From the NCBI GenBank assembly GCA_963851245.1, contig CAWKOH010000005.1:186001-250000 (forward strand): 64,000 nt of DNA, given 5' to 3'. This document shows, in pieces, positions 35,499 to 44,560 of the stretch (the first letter of the stretch is position 1; the number at the start of each line of letters is the position of its first letter). This DNA comes from CAWKOH01 sp963851245. GTDB taxonomy: Bacteria > Actinomycetota > Acidimicrobiia > Acidimicrobiales > Palsa-688. The notes beneath the pieces were generated by a model. The model did not search any database. It was not told where the DNA came from and saw nothing but the letters and a program-made list of their open reading frames with translations. The translations under genes were made by a program, and so were the position numbers.

Positions 35499-36356
35499 GT
35501 GGGATTGATGGGCCCTCTCGCGGACGAGGTCTTGCGGCTGGCCGACGGACGCCTGCTGGCCTGGGCCGAGTGGGGTGACCCTCGTGGTGCCCCCGTGCTC
35601 TTCCTCCATCCCAGTCCGGGCTCCAGACTGTTCTGTCCCGACGCGCAGTTGACCGCTGTGAAGGGCGTTCGCCTGATAACGGTCGACCGGCCCGGCTACG
35701 GCGGATCGGATCCAGTCAGAGATCCCTCCCTCACCGGATTTGCTGTCGACCTGGCCCGGCTGGTCGACCACCTGTGGCTGGGGCAGTTCCCGGTGGTGGG
35801 ATGGTCAGGAGGCGGCCTCTACGCCGCCGCCTGTGCAGCCCTGATGGGAGAGCGGGTGAGCGCCCTGGGCCTGGTGGCGGCGCCGGCGCCCGATGATCAG
35901 GTCCCATGGTCGTTGCCTTTTGGCAAGGAGGTGGGCCGCTTGGCGAAGGCGGACCCCGGGCGGGCCATGGCCGCGGCCGTAGCCGACATCGAACAGCCGC
36001 TCGTCAAGGCCGCGGACCGAGCGGGGGAGCAGTGGGACAGCCCGTCTGACATCACCACCCGGAGCCAGCCCCACGTGGACCGGGCGCTACGCGAGATGTG
36101 GCAGGAGGGCCTGCGCCCCGGAAGCCACGGTCTGGCCGCGGACGCGGTGGCCGGATTGCGCCCCTGGGGCTTCGCCCCGTCGCACCTGATCACACCGGCG
36201 GAATTGTTCTATGGCGATGACGACTTCGTGGTCGGTCTGGACCACGCCCAGTGGTGGGAGCGCGCCCTACCGGACGCCAATCTCACTGTGGTCAAGGGTG
36301 GCCACCTGATCCCTTTTGTGGCCTGGCCCGACATTCTGCGGGCGGTGAAGCCATGA
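35499..36356 (+). CDS. Alpha/beta hydrolase
   Basis: 285 residues from GTG 35499 (GAGGGGG 5 bases upstream); an ATG at 35508 is possible. PVLFLHPSPGSRLFCPDAQL is the oxyanion region with HPSPGS instead of HG, LITVDRPGYGGSD the loop, VVGWSGGGLYAAACA the nucleophile elbow, ELFYGDDDFVV the acid and VKGGHLIPF the His. Cytoplasmic esterase, lipase or epoxide hydrolase type; substrate unknown. Confidence 0.87.
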   Translation: MGLMGPLADEVLRLADGRLLAWAEWGDPRGAPVLFLHPSPGSRLFCPDAQLTAVKGVRLITVDRPGYGGSDPVRDPSLTGFAVDLARLVDHLWLGQFPVVGWSGGGLYAAACAALMGERVSALGLVAAPAPDDQVPWSLPFGKEVGRLAKADPGRAMAAAVADIEQPLVKAADRAGEQWDSPSDITTRSQPHVDRALREMWQEGLRPGSHGLAADAVAGLRPWGFAPSHLITPAELFYGDDDFVVGLDHAQWWERALPDANLTVVKGGHLIPFVAWPDILRAVKP

Positions 36357-36416
36357 AGGAGATCGGACAGCACACTAGGGAGAGGAGCAGACGGATGGTG
36401 TCTTTTATCGAAGGCA

Positions 36417-36773
36417 GTGGACATAGTCGACGGACCGAGGTGGGCAGTGGTGCTGGCAGGTGACCTCGCGGCGCCGGCGCTCCGGCTGCGCCCGTATACC
36501 GACTGGAGTGAGGCCGCCTGCCGGCGCGAGCCAGGAGTGCTGACCCAGCTCTTCTTCTCACTGGAGGTGGCGGACATAGCCCGGGCCAAGTCCATCTGTT
36601 CGAGTTGCCCCCTAAAGCGCGAATGTCTAGCAATCGCCCTGGCCCGGCGAGAGCCGTGTGGCGTTTGGGGTGGAGAACTGCTCCTCAACGGGAGGATCCT
36701 CCGTCACAAGCGGGGGCGGGGCCGCCCTCGGAAGACCGATCCCTCGCCGGTGCACCTGCAGGTGGTCTCTTGA
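36417..36773 (+). CDS. WhiB-family iron-sulfur transcription factor
   Basis: 118 residues. Four conserved Cys are seen: WSEAACR, then ICSSCPLKREC (Cx2C, Cx5C). GVWGGELLLNG is the beta-turn, and HKRGRGRPRK the basic AT-hook-like tail. WhiB proteins hold a 4Fe-4S cluster and act with the primary sigma factor. GTG start at 36417; a later GTG pair near 36447 is possible. It is confined to Actinomycetota, fixing the phylum. Confidence 0.92.
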   Translation: MDIVDGPRWAVVLAGDLAAPALRLRPYTDWSEAACRREPGVLTQLFFSLEVADIARAKSICSSCPLKRECLAIALARREPCGVWGGELLLNGRILRHKRGRGRPRKTDPSPVHLQVVS

Positions 36774-36791
36774 AACCTGCGGGGCCTGTGG

Positions 36792-38036
36792 CTAGCCGTC
36801 CTGGGCTGATCGCAGCCGCTTGGCGAGAGTCTGCAGCAGGTTCCAGGCAATAGTGGCGTTGGTCTGCACGAGGGGCCGGAATTCCCAGAACGTCAGACCG
36901 TGGCAGACGACGTCCGTGGAGGCGGTGACGGTGGCGGACCGGGCGCCCTCGTCGATGAGCGCGACCTCACCGAAGTAGTCGCCCCGCCCCATCGTGCGGA
37001 CCTGCTTGCCGCGGATCGAGACCGACGCTTCCCCTGACTCGATGACGAAAAAGGCAGCCGCGCCCACCCCTTCCTTGGTGATCGTCTCGCCCTGAGAGAA
37101 CCTGCGCTCCTTGAACATGCTGGCGATCTGGGTGACATCGCGGTCGCTCAGGCCGGTGAAAAGAGGTACCTGCTCGATCACGTCGACCGGGCCGCCGGGG
37201 ATCGCAATGCTCGGACGTGACGGCGCCCGGTGGGTAACTGCTCGGCATTGGAGTAGATAGATCTGGTCGTCGGCGTAGGCCCACTCGATGTCCCGAGCGG
37301 GGCCGTACACCTCCTCGCAGCGGGTGGCGAGAGCATTGAGCAACTCGAGCTGGTGCTGGTCCAGGCATAGGCTCTCGACCAGCTCAGGGTCCACGTCCTG
37401 TTCGACGGTGCCGCCGTCCGGCACGGCGCGGATGGCCACCTTCTTGAACCCGGCCGTCTGCTCGAGGATCTCGCCCGAACGATCGAGACGGAAGTGGTCA
37501 GGGATCACCCGGGCCGCGACCACCGCCTCGCCGAGGCCCCAGCTGGCTTCTATGACCCGTTCGTCGCTCTTGTTTACAGGATTCTGGGTGAACATCACGC
37601 CGGCGACCTCGGGATCGAGAAGCGCCTGGACCACGACGCCAACGCTCGGGCGGTCGAAGAGGCCGACGCGCTTGCGGTAAGTGATCACCGAGTCGGAGTT
37701 CGCCGACCACCAGATCTGCCTGATCGCGGCGCTGAGGTCCGCGGACGATGGCACGTTGAGCAGGGTGAGGTGCTGCCCCGCGAAGCTGGCGTCGGCGCCG
37801 TCCTCGTCCACGGCAGAGGAGCGCACGGCGAGCGGGCCGGTAAGGAAACCCACCGCCTCCAGGACTTCGGCGATGGCGGCCTCCTTCCCCGCCGCGATTG
37901 ACTCGGTCAGTTCACCGGCCAACGCCACCCCGGGCGGGACCGGCAGTCCGGCGCGGGCGGCGGCCCCGAGGCCGACCGCCTTCGCTCCGAAGCTGGCCTC
38001 GTGCTGCGCGTCTGCCAGCGGAACGACCAGGTTCAC
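36792..38036 (-). CDS. PEP-synthase-like ATP-binding subunit with C-terminal cyclic-nucleotide domain
   Basis: 414 residues from GTG 38036. PPDK_N domain: FGAKAVGLGAAARAGLPVPP, PLAVRSSAVDEDGADASFAG, VGVVVQALLDPEVAGVMFTQ, ASWGLGEAVVAARVIPDHFR and DIEWAYADDQIYLLQCRAVT. From about residue 295 a cNMP-binding fold follows (PLFTGLSDRDVTQIASMFKE, MGRGDYFGEVALIDEGARSA). Its GTG overlaps the TGA of the upstream PEP-utilising gene, so the two encode the halves of a split phosphotransferase, as in phenylphosphate synthase PpsB/PpsA. The cNMP part may give allosteric control (inference). The Walker-like ATP site is complete. Confidence 0.85.
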   Translation of the reverse strand: MNLVVPLADAQHEASFGAKAVGLGAAARAGLPVPPGVALAGELTESIAAGKEAAIAEVLEAVGFLTGPLAVRSSAVDEDGADASFAGQHLTLLNVPSSADLSAAIRQIWWSANSDSVITYRKRVGLFDRPSVGVVVQALLDPEVAGVMFTQNPVNKSDERVIEASWGLGEAVVAARVIPDHFRLDRSGEILEQTAGFKKVAIRAVPDGGTVEQDVDPELVESLCLDQHQLELLNALATRCEEVYGPARDIEWAYADDQIYLLQCRAVTHRAPSRPSIAIPGGPVDVIEQVPLFTGLSDRDVTQIASMFKERRFSQGETITKEGVGAAAFFVIESGEASVSIRGKQVRTMGRGDYFGEVALIDEGARSATVTASTDVVCHGLTFWEFRPLVQTNATIAWNLLQTLAKRLRSAQDG

Positions 38037-39675
38037 CCGAAGATCGTCACTTCGCCTGCGTCGCCGTCGACTCTCACGGTGACGCCGTCGGGAATACGGT
38101 CGGTTGCTTCGCGGCGTACCGACCACGCCGGGGATCCCGTATTCCCGGGCCACGATGGCCGAGTGAGAGAGAAGGCCGCCGCTATCGGTCACGATGGCGC
38201 CCAGCAATGGCAGCAGGATGTTGAACGCCTCCGTCGTGGACTCCGTCACGAGGACGTCTCCCTCCACGATCCGGTCGAACTCGGAGGGACCCGATACCCG
38301 GCGGGCCGGTCCCTGGTAGATGCCACCGCTGGCGGCCAAGCCCCGCAAGAGCTTCTCCTCCTGTTGCGCCTGGGAGCTGCCGAATAGCTCCCCCAACGCG
38401 ACTCCCGTCGCTCGCATCACGCGTCCCACCCCCGGCGGCAGGCCCGACGGGTCCGGGGGAGGCACAGGTGTCGGTCCTAACACCGGCGGGGCCTCCTTGG
38501 CCGTGTGGGAGGTTCGGTACTCGAAGCGGGACGCCAGGTCGCCGGCAGAGGGACCGCCGGGACCGGACAGCATCGAAACCATCTCGTCGAAGCCGGCATC
38601 GATGAAGTGCTCGGGATCGTCGATCCGGCCCCTGCCTGCCAACCTGCGGCCGGCCCCGAGCACCGCTCGACGGGTGATTCCGGAAGCCCAGATGTCGCTG
38701 AAGACCCCCCGCTCGTCACGGATCCGATACATGAGCCGGGCTTCTCCGAGCAACTCGTCGAACTCGGCCCGATGCTGCTCGGGCACCTGCTCGCGGATGC
38801 CGGCGATGCGGGCGTCGACGTCAGCTGCCGGAGCTCCTTTCTTTTGGACCGAGGTTCGGATCGCCCGCAGGAGCGCATCCGGCAGCTCGAGCGCATAGCG
38901 CCCAGAGATGTCGAAGCCGTCGAGCAGGCGGTACCCGACCAGATCTAGATACCCGGACAGCTCCCGGCTGACGTCGTTGCCGAGCGAGCGCAGCTTGTCG
39001 AGTACCTCGGCCGGATCGCCCTCCGACTCGAGGAGCTGACGGGCCGAGGCATCCTCGGCGAAGGCGGCGATGAGTCGGTCGAGCTCGTTCGAAGCCCCAG
39101 CTGAGACCGGGGCTGCTCCCCGCATCATGGAAAGTACTTCGGATGGGGGCACATCGGTCCAGTCCGACAGGTGTGCGAGCAGGTCGCCGACCGAGAGCAT
39201 GGCCGCACCGGTGAAGCGCATGTGCTGGTAGATCATCTGCGAGTGGTGATCGCGGCACCGGGTCAGGTAGGCCACCAGTTCTTGATCGGAGAGAGCCTCC
39301 GGATCCACGGACTGCAACTCGCGATGCGTCTTCACGGCGGCGGGTTTGGCTGTTTGGTCCCATTCCTCCAGCTGAGCCCGCCACAGCTTCTGCTGGAACA
39401 CCTCTTCCGCCCGCTGGAAGCGCTCGGGTATCTCGGCATCGCTGACCGGTGTGATCGACCTGTACGCGAAGCCGTTCACATAGGACATGTGCATGGAGCC
39501 GAGCAGCATCCCGTAGTAACGGGTGAACTCGGAGACACCGCGGTGCAAAGGGCTCCGGATGCATCTCGGCCCAATAGCGGGTCGCCGGCCGGGGGAAGTG
39601 AACGGTGTCCAGTTCCCAGGTGCCGGGCCCGGGAGGGTCGAACAGAAGATCGATCCGTGACTGTGCGGACGTCAT
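38033..39675 (-). pseudogene. PEP-utilising (catalytic His) subunit of split PEP-synthase-like enzyme; two frameshifts
   Basis: From ATG 39675 (MTSAQSRIDLLFDPPGPGTW) the frame breaks near 39550 (an extra T in CCCTTTG), continues HRGVSEFTRYYGMLLGSMHM, and runs to the mobile PEP domain: VLVTESTTEAFNILLPLLGA and DSGGLLSHSAIVAREYGIPG, where the His of LSHSA is the phosphorylated residue. A second extra base near 38120 must be removed to read GTREATDRIPDGVTVRVDGD and the TGA at 38033-38035. Corrected length 546 residues. Two extra bases in one gene look more like sequence error than decay, so function may be intact. Confidence 0.75.
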
Positions 39676-39782
39676 ATTTCAAAGCCCCTATCTGTTGGTT
39701 CCCCTCTCCGGGCCTAGCATATCGCCGTCGGTCTGCGGAATCCGAGGGCACAGTCGAGGCGGCTGGGCGATCGATCCGGACC

Positions 39783-40193
39783 TTATGCTCGCTCCATCGA
39801 CTGAACGTCGAAGTAGATCGGTAGCAGGTACTTGACGTAGAAGGCGTGGACGGTGAGACCCGGATACACCAGGTCCTCGTACTCCTTGATCTGGACCCGT
39901 TCGTCTTTCTCCCGATAGCGCTTGCAGGCGGCAAGCAGCTCGTCGACCTCTTCACGGGTGTCCTGAAGCAGCCCGAGGTGGTCATAGCCGGGCGAGCTAA
40001 TCGGCTTCCCGCTTTCGGCCAGCAGGATGAACTGGTCAGGATCAGGCTGAAGCAGGTGGCAGCGCTGGCCGACCACTTCAGTGTCGGTCGCCTTCCAGCC
40101 GAACACCGATCCGTAGAAGGCGTCTATTTCGTCCCGGAGCTGATCGGTGAGTGTGCCCCGGGCGAAGGTGAGCTCCATGTGATTGAACCGCAT
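39783..40193 (-). CDS. VOC/glyoxalase-like protein
   Basis: 136 residues. MRFNHMELTFARGTLTDQLR and DEIDAFYGSVFGWKATDTEV form the first beta-alpha-beta module, HLGLLQDTREEVDELLAACK the second, matching the vicinal-oxygen-chelate fold. Candidate metal ligands are the His of FNHMEL and of DHLGL. Located just upstream of the split PEP-synthase-like genes on the same strand, so it may be in that operon. Substrate unknown. Confidence 0.75.
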   Translation of the reverse strand: MRFNHMELTFARGTLTDQLRDEIDAFYGSVFGWKATDTEVVGQRCHLLQPDPDQFILLAESGKPISSPGYDHLGLLQDTREEVDELLAACKRYREKDERVQIKEYEDLVYPGLTVHAFYVKYLLPIYFDVQSMERA

Positions 40194-40293
40194 GTCGACA
40201 CGGTACTTCCAGAAAGGGACGCCTGCCTCGTTCGCGACTAGCCGATCGGCTAGGCCAGAGCCTCGGGATCGAGGAAGGAGGGCGCCTTCACGA

Positions 40294-40884
40294 TCAGCCG
40301 GGTAGTCCGAGGAAACGCCGGGCCAGGCTCAGGAGTTGAGCACGAAGCGTCTCGTCATCCAGGTCGACGACGAAGGGGTGAATGACCGCCCCGCTGATGG
40401 CGGCGATCAACATGGCGATCCGGACGCGCGCCTCCGGCCCTGTATCCTCGCCGGCCAGCAGGCGGCGCAGGCGATGCATCACGTCACGGAACGCGGCGTG
40501 GTCGGCAAAGAACCCGCCGATAACGGGATCGTTCAGGATGGTGCCAACTGTTCGCCGGCGCCCTACGGCCAGGTCCACGATCCCCGCCAGCAGGGCCTCG
40601 CGCCTCCGCTTCGCTGACCGCTCGGCCTCGGCGGCGGAGATCACCGCCTGCAAGTGGGCCAGCTCGGCCTCGGCCGCGGCCAGGATGATCTCGTCCTTGC
40701 TCTTGTACTGGTGATAGATCGCAGCCTTGGTCACGCCGATCTCATCCGCGATCATCTGAAGCGAGGTGCCTCCGACGCCGTTGCGGCCAAACAAGTCAAG
40801 GGCGGCGGCGATGACCCGCGCCTGGGCCGGCGTCGGAGGGACCGCGCTCTCTTCTTCCACCGTGGCGACAGATGAGGGGCTCAC
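40294..40884 (-). CDS. TetR-family transcriptional regulator
   Basis: 196 residues. The N-terminal HTH is ARVIAAALDLFGRNGVGGTS and MIADEIGVTKAAIYHQYKSK, ending in the KDEI start of helix 4. The effector domain is unassigned. It is divergent from the LLM gene at 40984 across 100 bp containing TAAGTAAGTACT, a possible operator next to the LLM start. Confidence 0.9.
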   Translation of the reverse strand: MSPSSVATVEEESAVPPTPAQARVIAAALDLFGRNGVGGTSLQMIADEIGVTKAAIYHQYKSKDEIILAAAEAELAHLQAVISAAEAERSAKRRREALLAGIVDLAVGRRRTVGTILNDPVIGGFFADHAAFRDVMHRLRRLLAGEDTGPEARVRIAMLIAAISGAVIHPFVVDLDDETLRAQLLSLARRFLGLPG

Positions 40885-40983
40885 GCGCCGAGCCTAACTT
40901 CCGGGCGGTTCGCCCTCAGCCGGTTGGCCCCCGTCGCCCCGCCTGCCTTGCCCTGGACGCCTCTATGTGGTAAGTAAGTACTC

Positions 40984-42108
40984 ATGCACATCGGGCTCGG
41001 TATCCAAATGGCGAATCTCGACCGAAGAGTCAGCGACGCCGATGTCTACCAACTCGAGCTCGGGCTAGCGGCGCGCGCCGAGGACGCTGGTTTCGACTCG
41101 GTCTTCGTGTCCGAGCACCACTTCTCGGATTACCAGCTCACGTCGCAGCAGTCGATGCTGCTGTCGTGGTTGGCGGCGCAGACCTCCCGGATCAAGCTGG
41201 GCACCTTCGTCACGGTCCTGCCGTGGCACGATCCGGTGCGGGTAGCAGAGTCCTTCTCTGTGCTCGACCACCTCTCCGGCGGGCGCGCCGTATTAGGTCT
41301 GGGCCGAGGATTGGGGCAGAAGGAGTTCGTCGGCTTCCGGGTGGCCATGGGCGAGTCGCGCCGACGCTTCAAGGAGTACAGCGAAGCCCTTCTGGAGGCG
41401 CTCGAGACCGGGGTCATGGAGTACCACGGTGAGCTCTACGAGCAGCCGGCGGTCGAGATACGGCCGCGGCCACTGGCGAGCTTCAAGGGCCGCACTTTCG
41501 CGTCGGCGGTGTCGCCCGAATCGATGGAGATCATGGCCCGAATGGGGGTTGGACTCATGGTCATTGCCCAGAAGCCGTGGGAGACGACCGAGGCAGAGCT
41601 GGAGCAGTACCGCCGCCGGTACTTCGAGCTCAACCGGGTCGAAGCTCCCAAGCCCCTGCTCGTCCTCGTGGCCGGCGTTAGCAAGGATCCGGCGACAATC
41701 GAGCGGATGCGCCACGTCTACCTCCAACGATGGGCCCGCTCAACCGTGGATCATTACGAATTCGACAACGTCGGCTTCGCCGACATCGAGGGTTACGAGT
41801 ACTACGGTGCCCTGGCCAACAACATTGCCAAGCACGGTGTGGACCGGTTCAACGGTTTCCTTGCCGACCTTCAGGTTTGGGGCACGCCCGAGCAGGTGAC
41901 CGAGAAGCTCCTCAGCTACGTCGAGCGGACCGACGCGGGTGGTCTGGTGCTGCCACTGGTGTTTGGCGGCATGCCCGCAGACGAAGCGCGCGCCTGCTAC
42001 GACCTTTTCGCCACCGAGGTGCTCCCGGAACTTCAGCGCCACGACGTGGGGGGCGACCTCGGGGTGACCTACGGCGCCGCGCCGGCTGCCGAGTCCCTCC
42101 TCATTTAG
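40984..42108 (+). CDS. LLM-class flavin/F420 oxidoreductase
   Basis: 374 residues. FDSVFVSEHHFSDYQLTSQQ, IKLGTFVTVLPWHDPVRVAE and GRAVLGLGRGLGQKEFVGFR are the family segments; length and the VSEHHF motif suit the alkanal-monooxygenase-like branch. Starts within a few bases of a possible TetR operator and is divergent from that TetR gene, so probably induced by its ligand. Confidence 0.9.
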   Translation: MHIGLGIQMANLDRRVSDADVYQLELGLAARAEDAGFDSVFVSEHHFSDYQLTSQQSMLLSWLAAQTSRIKLGTFVTVLPWHDPVRVAESFSVLDHLSGGRAVLGLGRGLGQKEFVGFRVAMGESRRRFKEYSEALLEALETGVMEYHGELYEQPAVEIRPRPLASFKGRTFASAVSPESMEIMARMGVGLMVIAQKPWETTEAELEQYRRRYFELNRVEAPKPLLVLVAGVSKDPATIERMRHVYLQRWARSTVDHYEFDNVGFADIEGYEYYGALANNIAKHGVDRFNGFLADLQVWGTPEQVTEKLLSYVERTDAGGLVLPLVFGGMPADEARACYDLFATEVLPELQRHDVGGDLGVTYGAAPAAESLLI

Positions 42109-42148
42109 GAGCATGGCAGGTCGCCGCGGGCGAGCACCGCGACCAGGC

Positions 42149-43177
42149 TCAGCCAGCTCGTTCCAAACGGCGCAGTTCCGGAACCACCACATCAGTGAGG
42201 AGCCGTCTCGAGATGGCGGCTTCGTTCGGTGAACCGAGGCGGTTAGGCCCGACGATCAGCAGCCGGTCGAGGCCGAGCTCGACCATTCTCGAGAGCTTCT
42301 CGATACACCGTTCAGGCGGCCCGACCACTGCGAACCGATCGATGAAATCGTCATCGAGCAGAGCGACGTGGGCCGCGTTGGCATGGCCGTGACGGGAATT
42401 GTCGTAGTGCTCGCCCAAGGCCCTGATGACGCCGGAGTCCTCCCCCCGAACGGCATCTGCCGGATGGCCAGGCATGGACTGAAAGCGGGCGTATACCGCC
42501 GTCACCCCCTTCACGAGATCGCGACCCGCGGCGGCCGAAGGGTGCGGCGCCACCGGCACCCACGCGCCGAGCGACAGCGTGGCCGGGTCGAGGCCGGCGG
42601 CCTGCCGAGTCTCACGGGCCAGCGCCACGATGCGGGCGAGACGTGGCACATCGGCGCCGACATTGAAGGTCACTCTCTCGGCTAGCCGGGCCCCGACCGC
42701 GATCACCGCTGGCCCCGTCGCGGCAACGTCGACCGGAACCTTCGGCAAGGAAAGCGCTCCCAGCCACTCGAGGCGGCTCTCCTTGCCGTCGAGGTCGACT
42801 GCTTCGGCCGCCAGATAACCCTGCAACTGTTTCACGTACTGCTCGAGTGTCTTCACCGAGGCCGCCGGCCTGTTCAGCCTCGACACGGCGGAATCCCCTC
42901 GTCCGATGCCGAGCACAGCCCGACCCACCGACTCGACCTGGACACTCGCGATGGCGCAGGCGGTGGCGGCGGGATGACGCGTCACGGGGTTGGTGACACC
43001 TACTCCGAGCTTCAAGGTGGTTGTTACCGCCGCCGCCGCAGTAAGGCCGACGAAGGGATCGCCGTTGATGCACTGGGTATCGCCGAAACTCAATCCGTCG
43101 AACCCCTCGCCTTCCGCTCGGCGAGCCACGTCCTTTGCCGTCCCGGGCACGTTGCTGCCGGCGATCCACACTTCCAT
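42149..43177 (-). CDS. LLM-class F420-dependent oxidoreductase (Mer-like)
   Basis: 342 residues. FDGLSFGDTQCINGDPFVGL, LKLGVGVTNPVTRHPAATAC, GRAVLGIGRGDSAVSRLNRP and VPVDVAATGPAVIAVGARLA recall methylene-tetrahydromethanopterin-reductase-like enzymes. It lies 72 bp downstream of the amidohydrolase on the same strand, so both may form one unit controlled by the divergent GntR regulator. Convergent with the previous LLM. Confidence 0.88.
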   Translation of the reverse strand: MEVWIAGSNVPGTAKDVARRAEGEGFDGLSFGDTQCINGDPFVGLTAAAAVTTTLKLGVGVTNPVTRHPAATACAIASVQVESVGRAVLGIGRGDSAVSRLNRPAASVKTLEQYVKQLQGYLAAEAVDLDGKESRLEWLGALSLPKVPVDVAATGPAVIAVGARLAERVTFNVGADVPRLARIVALARETRQAAGLDPATLSLGAWVPVAPHPSAAAGRDLVKGVTAVYARFQSMPGHPADAVRGEDSGVIRALGEHYDNSRHGHANAAHVALLDDDFIDRFAVVGPPERCIEKLSRMVELGLDRLLIVGPNRLGSPNEAAISRRLLTDVVVPELRRLERAG

Positions 43178-43248
43178 ATCGGCCTCCCTGGCGAAGGATC
43201 GCCGGACGCCGCACTCGGGCGCCGCCGCCGACCGGCACTCTCGAAGGG

Positions 43249-44424
43249 CTAGACGCGGTAAAGCTTGGCGGCGTTCTCGCCCATCACCTTGCGTTGCGTC
43301 TCCGGACGCAGTGAGGCGATCTTCTCGCGCACCATTTCCAGGGGGTTCGGGTGCAGGCAGGTCGGGTGCGGGAAATCAGTCTCGAACAGGACGTTGTCTT
43401 CGCCGACCGTGTCGATGAGATGCTGTAGGTCGCCGCGGCCTTTCTCGAACCAGAAGGTGGCGTACCAGTTATCCCTGAAGTACTCCGAGGGGAGCTTCTG
43501 CAGTTTCTCGAACCATTCCGGGGCATTCTCCTCGAGCTCGTAGTCCATGGCCTCGAGCATGAACGGCACCCATCCGATGCCGCTCTCGACGGAGACCATC
43601 TTGAGGTTCGGGTGACGGTCAAACATCCCCGAGTAAGCACTGTTAAGCAGTACCCGGGAGTTGTTCTGGAAGAGGGACGCACCGCCGATAGCCGGCTTGA
43701 CGTAGTCGTCCTGGCTGGGCCAGTAAGTGGTGCCGAAGTAGGTGAGAGCAGTCTGGCTGGCACCGATGTGGAAGTGCACGGGCAGGTTCCTGTCCGCGCA
43801 GACCTCCCAGAACGGATCCCATGCGGGGTGGCCCAGATCGGGAGAGCCCGAATCTTGCGGGTCGGCCGTCATATTGACACCCCGGTAGCCCATTTCGGCG
43901 CAACGCTCGGCCTCACGCACACAGGCCTGGATGTCCCACGCAGGCATGATCGGCATCGGCAGCAAGCGATGACCCGATTCCTCCTGGATCTCGGCCATGG
44001 CGTCGTTGTAGAGCTCGACGCAAAGCCGCAGGATCACAGGGTCCTCGATCGAGTTCCACAGATTCTGGCCGCCTATGCCAATGGAGTTCGGGTAGAGCAC
44101 CTGGGCGTCGATGCCGAGAGCATCCATCAGGGAGAGGCGCTCCTTGGGGTCCCAGGCCGCCGGGTGCACGTCGTCGATGCCCCAGGACCCGCCCTGGGAA
44201 TCGCGGAAGGGATGCTTGTTCCCCTCGTGGTCGATGGTGCCCCCCGAGCCGGCTTTGCCGAAGGTCTTGCCCTCGATGACCCACATCTCCCGACCCTCGA
44301 TGCGTTCGACGTGGGGCACCTTGTCCTCGTAGCCCTTAGGCGCCCGTTCGGTGAACAGGTCGTGGCGTTCCGTCATGTGCGAGTCGGCGTCCACAACTCG
44401 CAATCCCTCGGCCAACTTCAGCAC
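43249..44424 (-). CDS. Amidohydrolase family 2 protein
   Basis: 391 residues from ATG 44424. VVDADSHMTERHDLF carries the D-x-D-x-H start, PVHFHIGASQTALTYFGTTY the central His, and NVLFETDFPHPTCLHPNPLE the final Asp, so the barrel looks catalytically complete. This group includes decarboxylases of aromatic or aliphatic beta-keto acids. Divergent from a GntR regulator over 136 bp with an AT-rich palindrome. Confidence 0.92.
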   Translation of the reverse strand: MLKLAEGLRVVDADSHMTERHDLFTERAPKGYEDKVPHVERIEGREMWVIEGKTFGKAGSGGTIDHEGNKHPFRDSQGGSWGIDDVHPAAWDPKERLSLMDALGIDAQVLYPNSIGIGGQNLWNSIEDPVILRLCVELYNDAMAEIQEESGHRLLPMPIMPAWDIQACVREAERCAEMGYRGVNMTADPQDSGSPDLGHPAWDPFWEVCADRNLPVHFHIGASQTALTYFGTTYWPSQDDYVKPAIGGASLFQNNSRVLLNSAYSGMFDRHPNLKMVSVESGIGWVPFMLEAMDYELEENAPEWFEKLQKLPSEYFRDNWYATFWFEKGRGDLQHLIDTVGEDNVLFETDFPHPTCLHPNPLEMVREKIASLRPETQRKVMGENAAKLYRV

Positions 44425-44503
44425 TAGGTGCCCTCCTCGTCACATCGGCGCCTCCGGCGTCTCGGCCCTTGGCTCGCTACAACGATAGCCGCACCCATCA
44501 TCC

Positions 44504-44533
44504 ATTTCCAATCAAAAATTAACAATTGAAAAT
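44504..44533. promoter_or_regulatory. AT-rich inverted repeat, probable GntR operator/promoter
   Basis: ATTTCCAAT and ATTGAAAAT are 12 bases apart (one mismatch in the dyad), enclosing CAAAAATTAACA. It is the only AT-rich patch in the divergent gap between the GntR gene (start 44561) and the amidohydrolase (start 44424), a position expected for autoregulation and control of the catabolic genes. Confidence 0.55.
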
Positions 44534-44560
44534 CGTGAGGTCGGGTGCCAGAATGTCCAT

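Noticed and set aside
36792..39548. A single 918-residue fusion of PEP-utilising, ATP-binding and cNMP domains
   Set aside because: The linker is Arg-rich out-of-frame sequence; the neighbouring frame encodes the proper end of the first protein with a stop, and a GTG start overlaps it.
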